A DNA stretch of 41,792 nt from a virus: positions 1 to 41,792 of the IMG/VR virus record IMGVR_UViG_3300013137_000005; one strand, 5' to 3'. A program made the position numbers and the translations under genes. The notes under the pieces are model-generated. The model saw only the letters and a list, made by a program, of their open reading frames with translations. It did no database searches and was not told the DNA's origin. Of this stretch, positions 6,249 to 15,519 are shown in pieces (the stretch's first letter is position 1; every line of letters begins with the position of its first letter).

Positions 6249-6264
6249 CTTAACCTCAACCTCG

Positions 6265-6570
6265 CTACACCGTGACCCACTTCGCGCTGACCCACCCAGG
6301 CGGCTCCCCGTCCACACAATACCAGTCGCCCGCCGGGGTGCTGCCCCACACCTCGACCTCATCCCCCAACCGCAGCTTGCCGACGATCGCCGCGCTCGTG
6401 CCCGGCTTGGCGCGCACGTTGACCGTATCGCCCTGTACTTTGCCGAGTTGCGGGAACGCCGGCGCGCCCAGGTTAATCAGGATCGCCTCGATGGCGGCGT
6501 ACTCGGCATGGGCCTGCGCCGCATCGCAGCACAGCGTCGCCATGATGATTAGCTCGGTCGGCGTCAACAT
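6265..6570 (-). CDS. Small bacterial SH3-domain protein
   Basis: A 101-residue protein. The first 40 residues are helical, and residues about 44-101 are a bacterial SH3 domain (VNVRAKPGTSAAIVGKLRLG, then VEVWGSTPAGDWYCVDG and GWVSAKWVTV). SH3b domains usually bind peptidoglycan or cell-wall peptides. No signal peptide or catalytic domain is present, so it may be a cell-wall-binding part of a lysis or fibre complex. The start ATG overlaps the preceding stop (TAATG at 6568-6572). It is the last gene before the terminator at 6221-6248. Confidence 0.8.
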   Translation of the reverse strand: MLTPTELIIMATLCCDAAQAHAEYAAIEAILINLGAPAFPQLGKVQGDTVNVRAKPGTSAAIVGKLRLGDEVEVWGSTPAGDWYCVDGEPPGWVSAKWVTV

Positions 6571-7169
6571 TACGCCCCCAGGTGATCCGCCAGCCGTTCG
6601 AGCGCGGCGGCGATCCGCGTCACCGCCGCCGTCAGATCGTCCCCCGCCTCCGGCTCAGGTTCGGGAACCGGTTCGGGAACCGCCGCCCGCTGCTGCCACG
6701 TTGCCAGATAACAGACGTGCCGATTCCACGGCAACCCCAGGCCGCCCACCACGTCGCTGGCGATGTTGCCCTGCGCATCCCGCAGACACAGCGCCAGCGG
6801 ACCCATTTCCGGCGGGTTGTAACCGTTCGTGATCGGGTGTTGCCCGTTCGGGTTGCCCGGCAGTGCGAACTCCGTCGGCTCCGGCCATGGCCAGGCCATG
6901 GAGACCTGATCCCCCAACGGCAACCCCTGCGCGTCAACTACCTGACAGGTCGCCACGGTGTTGCCCATCGCGTTGGCCTCGTCGATCAAAGCCACCCGCA
7001 ACAGGCGGAACGGCGTCAGGGTATTGACCTGCACGGCGAGCTCCACCCCGTCAACCTTGCCGTCCTCCCGCGTATGGAACGCCCGGCAGTTGGGCGCCCG
7101 CGGGTCGGGATCGGTCAGCAACGCGATCAGCGTCGCCCACTCCTTTACCTGCTCCTGCAACTGTGCCAT
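6570..7169 (-). CDS. Fibre- or lysis-associated accessory protein
   Basis: A 199-residue protein with a beta-rich body. The segment MAWPWPEPTEFALPGNPNGQ to PEMGPLALCLRD, then SDVVGGLGLPWNRHVCYLATWQ, resembles an accessory module found beside phage and Chloroflexota cell-wall enzymes; this is a remembered pattern, not a search. A repeated PEPEPE linker (about residues 160-175) leads to a short C-terminal helix (AAVTRIAAALERLADHL). It lies between the glycosidase-like lipoprotein and the SH3 protein, so a joint role at the cell surface is plausible. Confidence 0.55.
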   Translation of the reverse strand: MAQLQEQVKEWATLIALLTDPDPRAPNCRAFHTREDGKVDGVELAVQVNTLTPFRLLRVALIDEANAMGNTVATCQVVDAQGLPLGDQVSMAWPWPEPTEFALPGNPNGQHPITNGYNPPEMGPLALCLRDAQGNIASDVVGGLGLPWNRHVCYLATWQQRAAVPEPVPEPEPEAGDDLTAAVTRIAAALERLADHLGA

Positions 7170-7177
7170 GAGTCCCC

Positions 7178-9985
7178 CTATTGCATCACCATCTGGCGCT
7201 TGGCCGTCGTCAGTTTGGCCCGCCAGGACGCGCCGGCCGAAACCCGATCATAGTAGGTCCACGTCACGCCCGCCATGTCCCCGCTGCCCAGGCCGGGCAG
7301 ACCGTGCGCCGTGGCCGGGATGCGCAGCTCGAAGGCCCATGCCGCCGCGCCCACCGTGGTGGCCGTCTCCGCATCCAGCGGCCTGACGACGAAATCGTAA
7401 ACCCGACCGTCCGGCGCGATTGTGATGCTGTGATCATCCACCCCCGGCTGCCGGAAGCCGTCCGAGAGCATGTCAAGCGTGATCTCCGCCAGATCGCCGT
7501 CCAACAGCCAGCCGGTTGGCGTGACTATCGCCGTATCCGTGATCGCCCCGGCCAGGTACAGGTCGCCCGCTCCGTTGTAGGCGCAGTAGAAATCGGCGGT
7601 GAACTCGTCAACGGCCGGCGTCGGGGCAAAAATCCGGGTGGCCGTCGGCGCGGGCGTGAACGTCGGCGTGCCCGCGCCGCGCGTCGCGGTGGGCGTCGCC
7701 GTGGGCCCGCCCGGCGTCACCGTGATGAACGGCGACGTGACGGTGCCCGTATCGGCGTTCAGCGTGATCGGCGTCACCGCCGCCCATTCCGCCAGACTGC
7801 CGTCCACCGTCGGCTGCAACGTCGCGCAGTTCTGCACGGCCCAATTCGGTGTGGGGGTCGCCGTGCGGGTCGGCGTCGATGTGCGCGTCGGTGTGGCCGT
7901 GGCCGTGCTGGTCGCCGTCGCCGTGGCCGTCGGCGTCGCCGTCGCCGTGCTGGTTGCCGTCGCTGTGCTGGTCGCCGTGTGTTCCGACGTGCTCGTGGCC
8001 GTCGCCGTAGAGGTAGACGTGCTCGTGGCGGTCGGCGTCGGCGTGGCCTCTTCAGTGTCCACGTCCAACGTCAACGCGTGGACATAGACCGGATTGCTGG
8101 CGCCGGCCGCGATATAGGCCATCAGATAGCCCCGCCCGCTCAGGATACCGTTGCTCAGCACGGCGGTCGGGACCGTCCACGTCTCCGTGCGCCAGAGGCC
8201 CGTATTCGTCGGCGTGATGGTGTGTTGGTCCGTGCTGCCTGGGCCGGTGTAGACCACCACGTCGAACGCCTCCGTGCCGATGTCCAGGTAGTCCACGGTC
8301 AGATCCACGACCTGCGTCTCGCCGTAGTAAGGCCAGGCCGTCGCCGCCGCAATCGGCATGTAGTCCGCCGCCTCGATCCGCCGCGCCTGCCGGTCGAGCA
8401 TCCGCTGTTGCAGGTTGAAATCGCCGGTGGGGTCCGGCGAGGGCGTCGCCTGATAGGTCGCGGCCGGCGTCGGAAGCTTGAACGGCGTCGGCCCTGGCGT
8501 GGCGGGTAGGCCGCAGGGCCGATAGAACGGCGTCGCCGTCAGCAGCACGCTGTCATAGACCGTCGTCGCCGCCGCGCTGATCACCGCCGCGCTGCAATAC
8601 TGCGGGTTGGCCGTGGGGGTCAATACCGTCAGGTAGTGCTCGAAGTTGCCGAGTGACCCGGACTCCCCGATCAGCGAGCTGGAATTGTACGGCGGGTACT
8701 CCGCGTCGCGCTGGTAGGTGTAGGCGTGTTCCGGCTGGTCCCCCAGCTTGTGCAGGATCACGTCCCAGAGCCGGGCCGAGTAGTATGGCGCGTCGGCGTT
8801 GAACTTGCTCAGAAAATCCGCCCGGTTGCCGATCCCCGCCAGGGCCGTCCAATACTCCCACTGCCAGTAATCGGCGGCAGGGTAGTTATTCTCCTCAAGC
8901 ACGACCGGCAGGTCGTAGGCGTCGGCGGTCTGGCCGACTTCGATGATGTTCCAGCCGGCATAGGTGTTGCCCGGCCACTCCGCCGCGTCGTTGCGGTCGG
9001 GCAGCAGGCCATTCAGCGACATGCCGACCGGCGTCGCCAGCGCGGCCCAACCCGGTTGCCCAAAGTCGGTTGAGGTCCAGAAGTTCTTGCGGAACTTCTT
9101 GCCGGCGTTCCAACTCGAATCGGATGCGCCGCACGGCGTCAGGCCCGGCATGATCACGACCGGCTTCGTCGGGAAGGCGACCTGCGCGGCGTCGCCCAGC
9201 CGGTGGATGAAGCCCAGGTACTCCGCGCACGTCACGCCCAGCGCCGTCTGGTGTCGGTCGTTGATCGATGTCTGCGTGACGCCATTTTTTCCGGAAGGCG
9301 CCGTCTCGCCGTTGAAGCCGGTCGGCACGCGCACCAGCGCCACCTGGTCATTGTCCCCGTAGCGCGCGCCGGCCTCGGTGATCAGTTGCACCAGCCGATC
9401 CTGGAAGGTGTCATCGTCGTAGTGCACGCCGTTGTACCAGACGCCCGCCGTCAGGGTGAACGCCTCGCCCACATTCAGCCAGTCGGGCAGCGCCGAAACG
9501 GCGTATGGATCGCCCGAACTGCCCGCGCCGCCGCCGTACAACCACAGCGGCGGGATCTGGAGCACCACGGGCTGCGAGATGACCGCCCCGCTGCCGAGGG
9601 TGACGGTGAACGTCGCCGCGTTCGCCAGGCAGGTGTCGATCTCGCCCCAATTGATGTTGCTCGTGCTACAGGTGTCGCCGCTACATCCCGTAGGTTCCGT
9701 CCCCCAGATCACGTTGAGGTAGTTGCCGCACTCTACACCGAGCGGATAGCGCGCGCCCGTCGTGTACAGCGGCGCGTAGGTCGGCATGGCCGGCGGCGCG
9801 ACCGTCGAGCGGAAGGCGGAGACGAAGGCCAGCGGCGCGTTGGGCGTCGCCGCGGCCGGGATGTCCTGCGGCCCCACCAGCGGGCCGCGCACCGTGGGCG
9901 GCTCCGGCGCGGCGATACAGGCTGCCAGGATCGCCAGCAGCCCCGCGGCCAACAGCAGGCCGATGGTCACGTATGTTCGGCGCAT
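7178..9985 (-). CDS. Lipoprotein with glycoside-hydrolase-like and CBM9-like domains
   Basis: A 935-residue protein. Residues 1-23 are a lipoprotein signal peptide with the lipobox LAAC, predicted to be cut before Cys23. Residues about 60-520 look like a TIM-barrel glycoside hydrolase; RVPTGFNGETAPSG and DLPVVLEENN carry acidic residues that could be catalytic. Residues about 640-715 are a low-complexity Thr/Pro/Ala/Ser linker. The C-terminal 210 residues (VDGSLAEWAAVTPITLNADT, then DLYLAGAITD, GWLLDGDLAEI) resemble a CBM9-like carbohydrate-binding domain. It stands at the end of the tail genes where fibres or lysins are expected, yet carries an export and lipid-anchor signal, unusual for a virion protein. 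It could modify or mask the surface of the infected cell, or degrade sheath polysaccharide. Confidence 0.75.
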   Translation of the reverse strand: MRRTYVTIGLLLAAGLLAILAACIAAPEPPTVRGPLVGPQDIPAAATPNAPLAFVSAFRSTVAPPAMPTYAPLYTTGARYPLGVECGNYLNVIWGTEPTGCSGDTCSTSNINWGEIDTCLANAATFTVTLGSGAVISQPVVLQIPPLWLYGGGAGSSGDPYAVSALPDWLNVGEAFTLTAGVWYNGVHYDDDTFQDRLVQLITEAGARYGDNDQVALVRVPTGFNGETAPSGKNGVTQTSINDRHQTALGVTCAEYLGFIHRLGDAAQVAFPTKPVVIMPGLTPCGASDSSWNAGKKFRKNFWTSTDFGQPGWAALATPVGMSLNGLLPDRNDAAEWPGNTYAGWNIIEVGQTADAYDLPVVLEENNYPAADYWQWEYWTALAGIGNRADFLSKFNADAPYYSARLWDVILHKLGDQPEHAYTYQRDAEYPPYNSSSLIGESGSLGNFEHYLTVLTPTANPQYCSAAVISAAATTVYDSVLLTATPFYRPCGLPATPGPTPFKLPTPAATYQATPSPDPTGDFNLQQRMLDRQARRIEAADYMPIAAATAWPYYGETQVVDLTVDYLDIGTEAFDVVVYTGPGSTDQHTITPTNTGLWRTETWTVPTAVLSNGILSGRGYLMAYIAAGASNPVYVHALTLDVDTEEATPTPTATSTSTSTATATSTSEHTATSTATATSTATATPTATATATSTATATPTRTSTPTRTATPTPNWAVQNCATLQPTVDGSLAEWAAVTPITLNADTGTVTSPFITVTPGGPTATPTATRGAGTPTFTPAPTATRIFAPTPAVDEFTADFYCAYNGAGDLYLAGAITDTAIVTPTGWLLDGDLAEITLDMLSDGFRQPGVDDHSITIAPDGRVYDFVVRPLDAETATTVGAAAWAFELRIPATAHGLPGLGSGDMAGVTWTYYDRVSAGASWRAKLTTAKRQMVMQ
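7847..8051 (-). repeat. Low-complexity Thr/Pro/Ala/Ser-coding repeat
   Basis: About 205 bp of degenerate GTCGCC/GTGGCC-type hexamer repeats (plus-strand reading) encode a TPTATATST-type linker on the minus strand. Such linkers join domains in many secreted Chloroflexota proteins. The repeat is coding, not intergenic. Confidence 0.85.
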
Positions 9986-12163
9986 CTAGTAGCCCTCCGC
10001 CGAATTGTGTGCGCTCACGTCCCGCAAGCGGATCAGATTGCGCGCCAGCAGCAGGTTGTCGTTTTCCGCCGCCCGCGGCACGGTCGCCAGTTCGAGGCCC
10101 ACGACGTGCGCGCCCGCGTCGCTGACCGATTGCGTCACCGCCGTGATCCAGCAATCCCGCTCGATGTTGATGGCGTGCACCCCGTCCCGGAACCGGTGGT
10201 AGGACAGCCGCAGTGTGTAGCCGGGGAGCACGTCCCGTTCGACCTTGACGACCGACGCCCGATAGAAGCGCGGGATGTCGCCGTAGACGCGGTCGGTGTC
10301 CGTGGCGCTGTGCGTCTCAAGATAGTTCCACGCCTGCCACATCAGCGCGTTGGCGGCGTACTGCGCCTGCGTCGCGCTTTGATCCGCCGGCACGATGTCC
10401 GCCCATTGCTGCGCGGTCTCCACCACGCCCAGGGCCGCCACCGCTGCCGTCCGTTCCAGGTAGTTGTTCGTCCGGTCCAACACATAGCCGGCGGGGATGG
10501 GCTGCGTCACGTCGGCCAGCGTCACCCGGTTGGCCCCCATGCCGCCGCCGTACGCGTAGACGCGGGAGACGAGGCCGGCGGCGTCCTCCAGTTCGGTCAG
10601 GTCGGTCAGTAGCAGCGCGTTGGGGATCGAATAGCCGGCGACGGGATCGGCGGCCACCGCCCGCAGTTCGGAATCGCGCACGTCTGCCCCCAACCACAAC
10701 ACCTGCCGCCCCGCCGGGCTGCGAATGAAATTCTCGGAGGTCAGGGCCGCCACCCGGCGCAGCGCCTCCAGTACCGTCTCATCACGCAGTTGCAGGTAGA
10801 CCGATTCCCTGCCGCCCGCTTGCAGGGTCACATCGTCCAGGTACGCCGCGGCCGGGTCGGACGTGTTGTAATGCAGGTCGAAGCGCAGCGTCAGTGCGGT
10901 CAGGCCGGCAGGGATCAGCAGCGTCAGGCTGTGCTCAGCCCAGGCCGCCCCGGTCGTCTGGCTGTCATACGAGAGCAATTCCTGCCCGCTGCCGCCAGAC
11001 GTGGTATCGGTCAGGATACAGCGCATCTGCCCCACCCCGGCGTCGCCCTTGCACCAAAATTTGAGCGTGTACTGTTGGCCCGGCGTGACGGTCGCCTCCT
11101 GCGTCAGGTAGGCGTAGTTCGCCCCGCTGTCCGAGGTGAGCTTGACGGCATGGCCGCCGCCGTGGGCCGACGTGACCGCCAGGATGCTCCGCCCGGCCCC
11201 GTCGTTGGCGCCGTTGTTGGTCCAACCGGTGAAGGTGTCGGTCGTCGCGTCGTCGGCTGTGCCGGTATGCGTCTCGAAACCGCTGTTCGTCAGGATGTCC
11301 GCGCCGAGCGCCCGCTGCTCGGTGGCGCCGTATCCGTTGGCCGTGTCGAGGCTCCAGCCCGGCGGCGCATAGCTCAGGATGGTAGTCAGCGCGTCCGGCG
11401 TGCCGTCGAAATACCAGACGGTTATGTCGGCTACGGAGACGGCGGAGATCGCCCCGGTGTAGGTCAGTTTCAGCTCGTAGAGCGTCTTGCCCGGCTCGAT
11501 CCCCCACCCAGACGGCGGATCGAACGTGATCGCTCCGCTCTGGGCGAACGCGACGCCGGCCGCAGAGGTGCCGTCCACGATGTCGAGCGATGCCCAGGTT
11601 TCGCTCTGCGTGTCCCAATAGGTGGCCGCCGCGACGGAAGCGTTAGCATGGGGCGTGGAGACGACGAACGTGATCTTGTGAAAGATTTGGTTGGCGCGGA
11701 TGAAAATGTCGCCGCCATGGTCCAGCACATCAGCGGTGGTCGTGTCGCCGATGCCGTAATCATAGGTGCCCTGGTACAGATTGGCGCCCGACCCGTAGAC
11801 CTCCGCCGGGTGCGCCTGCACCTCCCGGCGCAGCGTCATGTTGTGACAGAGGCGATCCACCAGCAGTCCCAACTCGGTCACGCCGGTGACGTTGAGCTGC
11901 GGCCGGCCATCGGCGCCCATGACCGTGCTTACCCGCTCGATGCGCCCGTAGCCCACTTCCCGCCAGCCGGCGGGCGGCTCGCACTGCCAGGCGCGCGCGT
12001 ACGCTTTCGGGCGGACCAGCGCGGCCCGCGGGTCGAGCGCGGGCAGGCTGAACGCGAACTCCCCGGCGGCGTTCAGCCGGTCGGTCTGCGTCCACGAGGC
12101 CGCCGTGATCAGCGGCCCGCCGCCCTGCTTGACGCCCCCCGCGTCCTCGATCCAGATCTCCAT
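9986..12163 (-). CDS. Tail/baseplate protein of the siphovirus Gp37-like type
   Basis: A 725-residue virion protein. The N-terminus (EIWIEDAGG, then TAASWTQTDRLNAAGEFAFS and ERVSTVMGADGRPQLNVTGV) and the C-terminal third (ERTAAVAALGVVETAQQWAD, then LPGYTLRLSYHRF and DCWITAVTQSVSDAGAHVVG) match the pattern of siphovirus ReqiPepy6 Gp37-like tail proteins that follow the distal tail gene. About residues 290-450 look like an inserted carbohydrate-binding jelly roll (CBM4/9-like: NSGFETHTG, FTGWTNNG, PGQQYTLKFWCKG, AAYLDDVTLQAGG). I infer a tail-tip hub with sugar binding. It abuts the lipoprotein gene with no gap. Confidence 0.8.
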   Translation of the reverse strand: MEIWIEDAGGVKQGGGPLITAASWTQTDRLNAAGEFAFSLPALDPRAALVRPKAYARAWQCEPPAGWREVGYGRIERVSTVMGADGRPQLNVTGVTELGLLVDRLCHNMTLRREVQAHPAEVYGSGANLYQGTYDYGIGDTTTADVLDHGGDIFIRANQIFHKITFVVSTPHANASVAAATYWDTQSETWASLDIVDGTSAAGVAFAQSGAITFDPPSGWGIEPGKTLYELKLTYTGAISAVSVADITVWYFDGTPDALTTILSYAPPGWSLDTANGYGATEQRALGADILTNSGFETHTGTADDATTDTFTGWTNNGANDGAGRSILAVTSAHGGGHAVKLTSDSGANYAYLTQEATVTPGQQYTLKFWCKGDAGVGQMRCILTDTTSGGSGQELLSYDSQTTGAAWAEHSLTLLIPAGLTALTLRFDLHYNTSDPAAAYLDDVTLQAGGRESVYLQLRDETVLEALRRVAALTSENFIRSPAGRQVLWLGADVRDSELRAVAADPVAGYSIPNALLLTDLTELEDAAGLVSRVYAYGGGMGANRVTLADVTQPIPAGYVLDRTNNYLERTAAVAALGVVETAQQWADIVPADQSATQAQYAANALMWQAWNYLETHSATDTDRVYGDIPRFYRASVVKVERDVLPGYTLRLSYHRFRDGVHAINIERDCWITAVTQSVSDAGAHVVGLELATVPRAAENDNLLLARNLIRLRDVSAHNSAEGY

Positions 12164-12169
12164 GTCGCC

Positions 12170-14671
12170 TCAGTAGGCCGCGATGAAACGCGTGATGAGG
12201 TTCGCCACCAACCGCCGCCCGCCCTCGCCCAGGTGATGCGCCGGGTCATAGGCGTCGCGGGCATTGGCTGCGGCGTAGTCGCCCAGGTTCAGGTAGCTGT
12301 CGATACAGGCGCAGTTGAGGGAGACGGCGAGCGCCCGGATTTCGTTGACGTATTCCTGCACGGTATAGGTATAGGTGCCCTCCGGGTCGCCCGGCGCGAT
12401 CAGCAGGATGTCCGCCGTCGCGACGGCCGCACGGCAGCGGGCGATGATCTCGGTCAGGTTCGCCGCGTACGCGGCCGGTGTGACGGCCGGGGCACTCGCC
12501 ATGATGTCGTTGACGTGGCCGTGGATGATGATCAGGTGCGGAGCCAGCTCGGCCAATGCGTTCTGCCAGAGCGTTTCGTCCACCGCCGTCCAGTGGCCGG
12601 TCTTCGAGCCGTTGTTGCCGATGGCGTGGCAGATGACGCCCGCCCCGGTCTGGTTGCACTCCACCCCGCACAGCAGCACGCCCGCCGTCCCCGAGCCGGT
12701 CAGCTCGATGGTCAGGACGTGCGAGTTGCCGTCCAGCTCGGCGATGTCCACGTGCGCGAACGCCTCCGCGCCCGCCGCCGTGTCAACCGTCGTCCAACTG
12801 CCGGAATCGACTTTCCAGCGGAACGAGCCGCCGTTGACCTGTTGCATGTAGTGGATCTTGAAGGCGTGCACGGCGCTGGTGACGGTCTTGTAAGCCGGCG
12901 TCGCGTAGTCCGTTGAAACGACGTGCGAGATGTTGACGCCGCGGGCCGTGTCCGAGGTTGAGCCGTCCACCGCCGTCCAGGTGCCCGCCGTCGCCACCGT
13001 CGCGCCGGCCGCCAGCCCCTCCACGAAATTGACGTAGCCGTAGGCGCTGCCACCGTATACCGCTTGCAGCACGGGCCGCAGCTCGGTGTAGAGCAGCACG
13101 CTCCAACTGTCGCCGAGCACCGCCACGCGCGGCGTGGTATAGCCGGAGGATGCCGTCAACATGCGCGCCAGGGCCATCTGCCAGTCTTTGAGGTAGCAGC
13201 GGCCATAGGTGTCCGCGACCGCCGGGAAGGTGATCGCCGACGTGAGCAATGATCCATCGTCGGCCAAACTCACGGACAGCCGGGTATCCAGATCGGCAGC
13301 GCTCCCGCGGGCCGTGGTGATCTCGTCGCACCAGGCCGTCAGATTGCCGGAAGGCGGCGTCTGCGTGCGCGTCGCCGTGCCGGTGAGCTGCTGGATGCTC
13401 GTAGCGTAGATGTCGATGTCGTGTGAACCGCTCTCCTGGTAGACGAAGAAGAGCACTTCCGTCGTGCCGGCCGGGATCGTCAGTACCCCGGTCGTCAACG
13501 TCTGCGGCAACCCCGTGCCGGTCGCTATTGCCGAGTACGCCTGCGACCCCGTTGTGGCGTGCAGCGCCGTGCGGCACCAGATAGCGATGTGATAGGTTTC
13601 CCCATCCGCCGCCATGCACTGCGCCGTGGCGAAAAGCTGGTCGCCTTCTTTTAACCCCACGTCGGCGAACTGCAACACCTTGCCGCCCGTCGTGCCGGCC
13701 GCCGAAAAACGCAGCGTCCTGCCGCCCCAGGGGTTGGCGGCGTCGGGATCGATGATCGAAAGCAAACCATCCTGATACCAGCGGTTGGCGTCCGTGGCCG
13801 GCGTCTGATCCTCGTTATAGGCGTCCCACAACAGGTTGGGCCCGGCCTCCTCCAGCGCCCGGTAGGGCAGCCAGGCGTCCGCGCCTGTCGCCGCCGTGGG
13901 GATGTCCGAAATGAACGCGCTGCGCGTCGCCCACAGCGCATAGATGTCGATATTGCCGCTGCCAGCCGTCCGGGTCAGGAAGATGAGGAAGCCGTAAGCG
14001 TCGGCCGGCGCGATGGACGATACCGGCCCGCTGGATTGCACTTCCGCGCTGCCCGTGATCTTGGCGGAGTAGGCGTTCAGCCCCAGCAGGGCATAGTCCT
14101 TGTCGAAGAAGCGTAGCACCAGGTAGCAGTCGGTCCCGGCCGGAGACAGCAGCCGCGCCGCGGCCGTGATGGTATCCCCGGCGGCGATGCCGACGTCGTG
14201 GCAGTAAATGTACTTGCCGCCGTAGGCCAGCGCCGTGCCAACGCGCAGCGTGCGCGCCGCCCCCGCCGTGGCGTTGCCGCCGTAGGGGTTGGCGCTGTCC
14301 GGGTAGACGTAGCTCAGATTGCTGGCTCCGTACCAGCGGGCCTTGCCGCCCCAATCTGTACCGACCACGACCGGCGCGGCCGGGTGATTCAGCGCATCCC
14401 AGATCAGATTCGGCGTGGTCAGCGCGCCGCCGTCGATCTTGGCCCCGGTGACGACCTCCGCCCCCAGTACCGCGGCGTTATCCACCGCCCCGGCTTTCAG
14501 CGTGCCGTCCGTGTCGATAGCCGTGCCCAGCGTGCCGGATGAACCTGCCGCCGTGCCGATGCGCGCCCACACGTCGGCAATAGCATCGTCCAACTCACCC
14601 AGGGGTGCGTTGACAATCGCGGCGTTGGCCGCCGCCCCGGTCGTGATGTCGGTGTGATAGGATGTGGTCAT
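12170..14671 (-). CDS. Tail fibre with SGNH/GDSL esterase domain
   Basis: An 833-residue protein. The first 80 residues are an assembly region, and residues about 80-440 contain two related beta-rich repeats (NLIWDALNHPAAP and NLLWDAYNEDQTP, each followed by a similar YPDSANPYGG / DPDAANPWGG segment), probably sugar-binding jelly rolls. The C-terminal third is an SGNH hydrolase: block I GDSW near residue 520 (nucleophile about Ser522), block III GHVND near 718-722, and DPAHH near 809-813 as catalytic Asp/His. Such fibres deacetylate host surface polysaccharide during adsorption. It lies between the Dit-like and Gp37-like genes, as expected for a receptor-binding protein. Confidence 0.88.
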   Translation of the reverse strand: MTTSYHTDITTGAAANAAIVNAPLGELDDAIADVWARIGTAAGSSGTLGTAIDTDGTLKAGAVDNAAVLGAEVVTGAKIDGGALTTPNLIWDALNHPAAPVVVGTDWGGKARWYGASNLSYVYPDSANPYGGNATAGAARTLRVGTALAYGGKYIYCHDVGIAAGDTITAAARLLSPAGTDCYLVLRFFDKDYALLGLNAYSAKITGSAEVQSSGPVSSIAPADAYGFLIFLTRTAGSGNIDIYALWATRSAFISDIPTAATGADAWLPYRALEEAGPNLLWDAYNEDQTPATDANRWYQDGLLSIIDPDAANPWGGRTLRFSAAGTTGGKVLQFADVGLKEGDQLFATAQCMAADGETYHIAIWCRTALHATTGSQAYSAIATGTGLPQTLTTGVLTIPAGTTEVLFFVYQESGSHDIDIYATSIQQLTGTATRTQTPPSGNLTAWCDEITTARGSAADLDTRLSVSLADDGSLLTSAITFPAVADTYGRCYLKDWQMALARMLTASSGYTTPRVAVLGDSWSVLLYTELRPVLQAVYGGSAYGYVNFVEGLAAGATVATAGTWTAVDGSTSDTARGVNISHVVSTDYATPAYKTVTSAVHAFKIHYMQQVNGGSFRWKVDSGSWTTVDTAAGAEAFAHVDIAELDGNSHVLTIELTGSGTAGVLLCGVECNQTGAGVICHAIGNNGSKTGHWTAVDETLWQNALAELAPHLIIIHGHVNDIMASAPAVTPAAYAANLTEIIARCRAAVATADILLIAPGDPEGTYTYTVQEYVNEIRALAVSLNCACIDSYLNLGDYAAANARDAYDPAHHLGEGGRRLVANLITRFIAAY

Positions 14672-15519
14672 GCCCAGCCGTCCGAGTAGGTGAATTGCGC
14701 CGTGCAGGTCGTGCTAGCCGTGGTCGGCGTGACCACGACGCTGTTGGCCCCCGGCGCCAGCCGCAGCCACGGCTCGATGGTATGGGCGGCCGTCAGGGCG
14801 AAATAGCGCCAGGCGTCCAGCCCGTTGTTGAGCACCGTCTTATTGCCGCAATCGACCACCAGGCTCGTGCCCGCCGCGATCGTGCCGGTGAAGGTGAACT
14901 CACAGACGCCCGCGATGCCGATCTTCAGCGCCGTGATGGCGTTAGCCACTGCCGTGATCGTGATGCCGCAATTGTCCACGGCGACGTTGCCGTTGTTGGT
15001 GATCGTCAGCGTCTTGGGCAACGTGTTCAGCGTGTGCGCGCCTTCCGTGTCGAAATACAGGCCGTTGTCGAAATAATAGCCGTCGTCGAACGTCCAGGCG
15101 CCGCCATGGGCGGCCCCGTTCCACAGCGAGCGCACCTCGAAGCCCATGACGAACTGCACGGCCGCCCGATCCACGGCGCGCATCTCCGGTGAAACATTCA
15201 GCAGCCGCGCCCAGGCCCACCGGTCATAGCCGTCAGCCGTGCGCAGCCACAGCCGATCCAACTGCCCGCGCAGCGCCCGCAGCGCGTCCAACTCGGTCCT
15301 GATTTGCGTTGTGTCCGTGGCGTGCACGACCAACCCGGTGTAATTCAGCGCATAGGGCAATTCCGGGCTGAGGGTCAGCGCGCCGGCCCCGTCGAAATTG
15401 CCGCCCAGCGTGCGTTGGCTCGTGCTGCGCACCTGGGCGGGGAAGCCGAAGGCGCCCTGCGCGCCGGGTATTTCCGTCGTGCCGAACTGGTACAGGTAGA
15501 ACGGCGCCACAATCGTCAT
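14668..15519 (-). CDS. Distal tail (Dit-like) protein
   Basis: A 283-residue protein directly after the tape-measure gene, the standard Dit position. The N-terminal half has the Dit-like pattern of a beta barrel with a helix pair (TQIRTELDALRALRGQLDRL, then RTADGYDRWAWARLLNVS). The C-terminal half (LPKTLTITNNGNVAVDNCGI onwards) is a beta-sandwich like that in 'evolved' Dits, possibly carbohydrate-binding. It overlaps both neighbours by 4 bp (ATGA junctions), consistent with tightly coupled tail assembly. Confidence 0.8.
   Translation of the reverse strand: MTIVAPFYLYQFGTTEIPGAQGAFGFPAQVRSTSQRTLGGNFDGAGALTLSPELPYALNYTGLVVHATDTTQIRTELDALRALRGQLDRLWLRTADGYDRWAWARLLNVSPEMRAVDRAAVQFVMGFEVRSLWNGAAHGGAWTFDDGYYFDNGLYFDTEGAHTLNTLPKTLTITNNGNVAVDNCGITITAVANAITALKIGIAGVCEFTFTGTIAAGTSLVVDCGNKTVLNNGLDAWRYFALTAAHTIEPWLRLAPGANSVVVTPTTASTTCTAQFTYSDGWA

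Noticed and set aside
7847-8051. Hexamer-like tandem repeat as a non-coding satellite
   Set aside because: It is in frame within the 935-codon lipoprotein gene and encodes a Thr/Pro/Ala linker.
7181-8509. Long plus-strand open frame opposite the lipoprotein gene (also 9203-10612 and 10790-12916 opposite tail genes)
   Set aside because: Arg/Gly/Val-rich sequence without domains, produced by the high GC content on the strand opposite well-supported tail genes.
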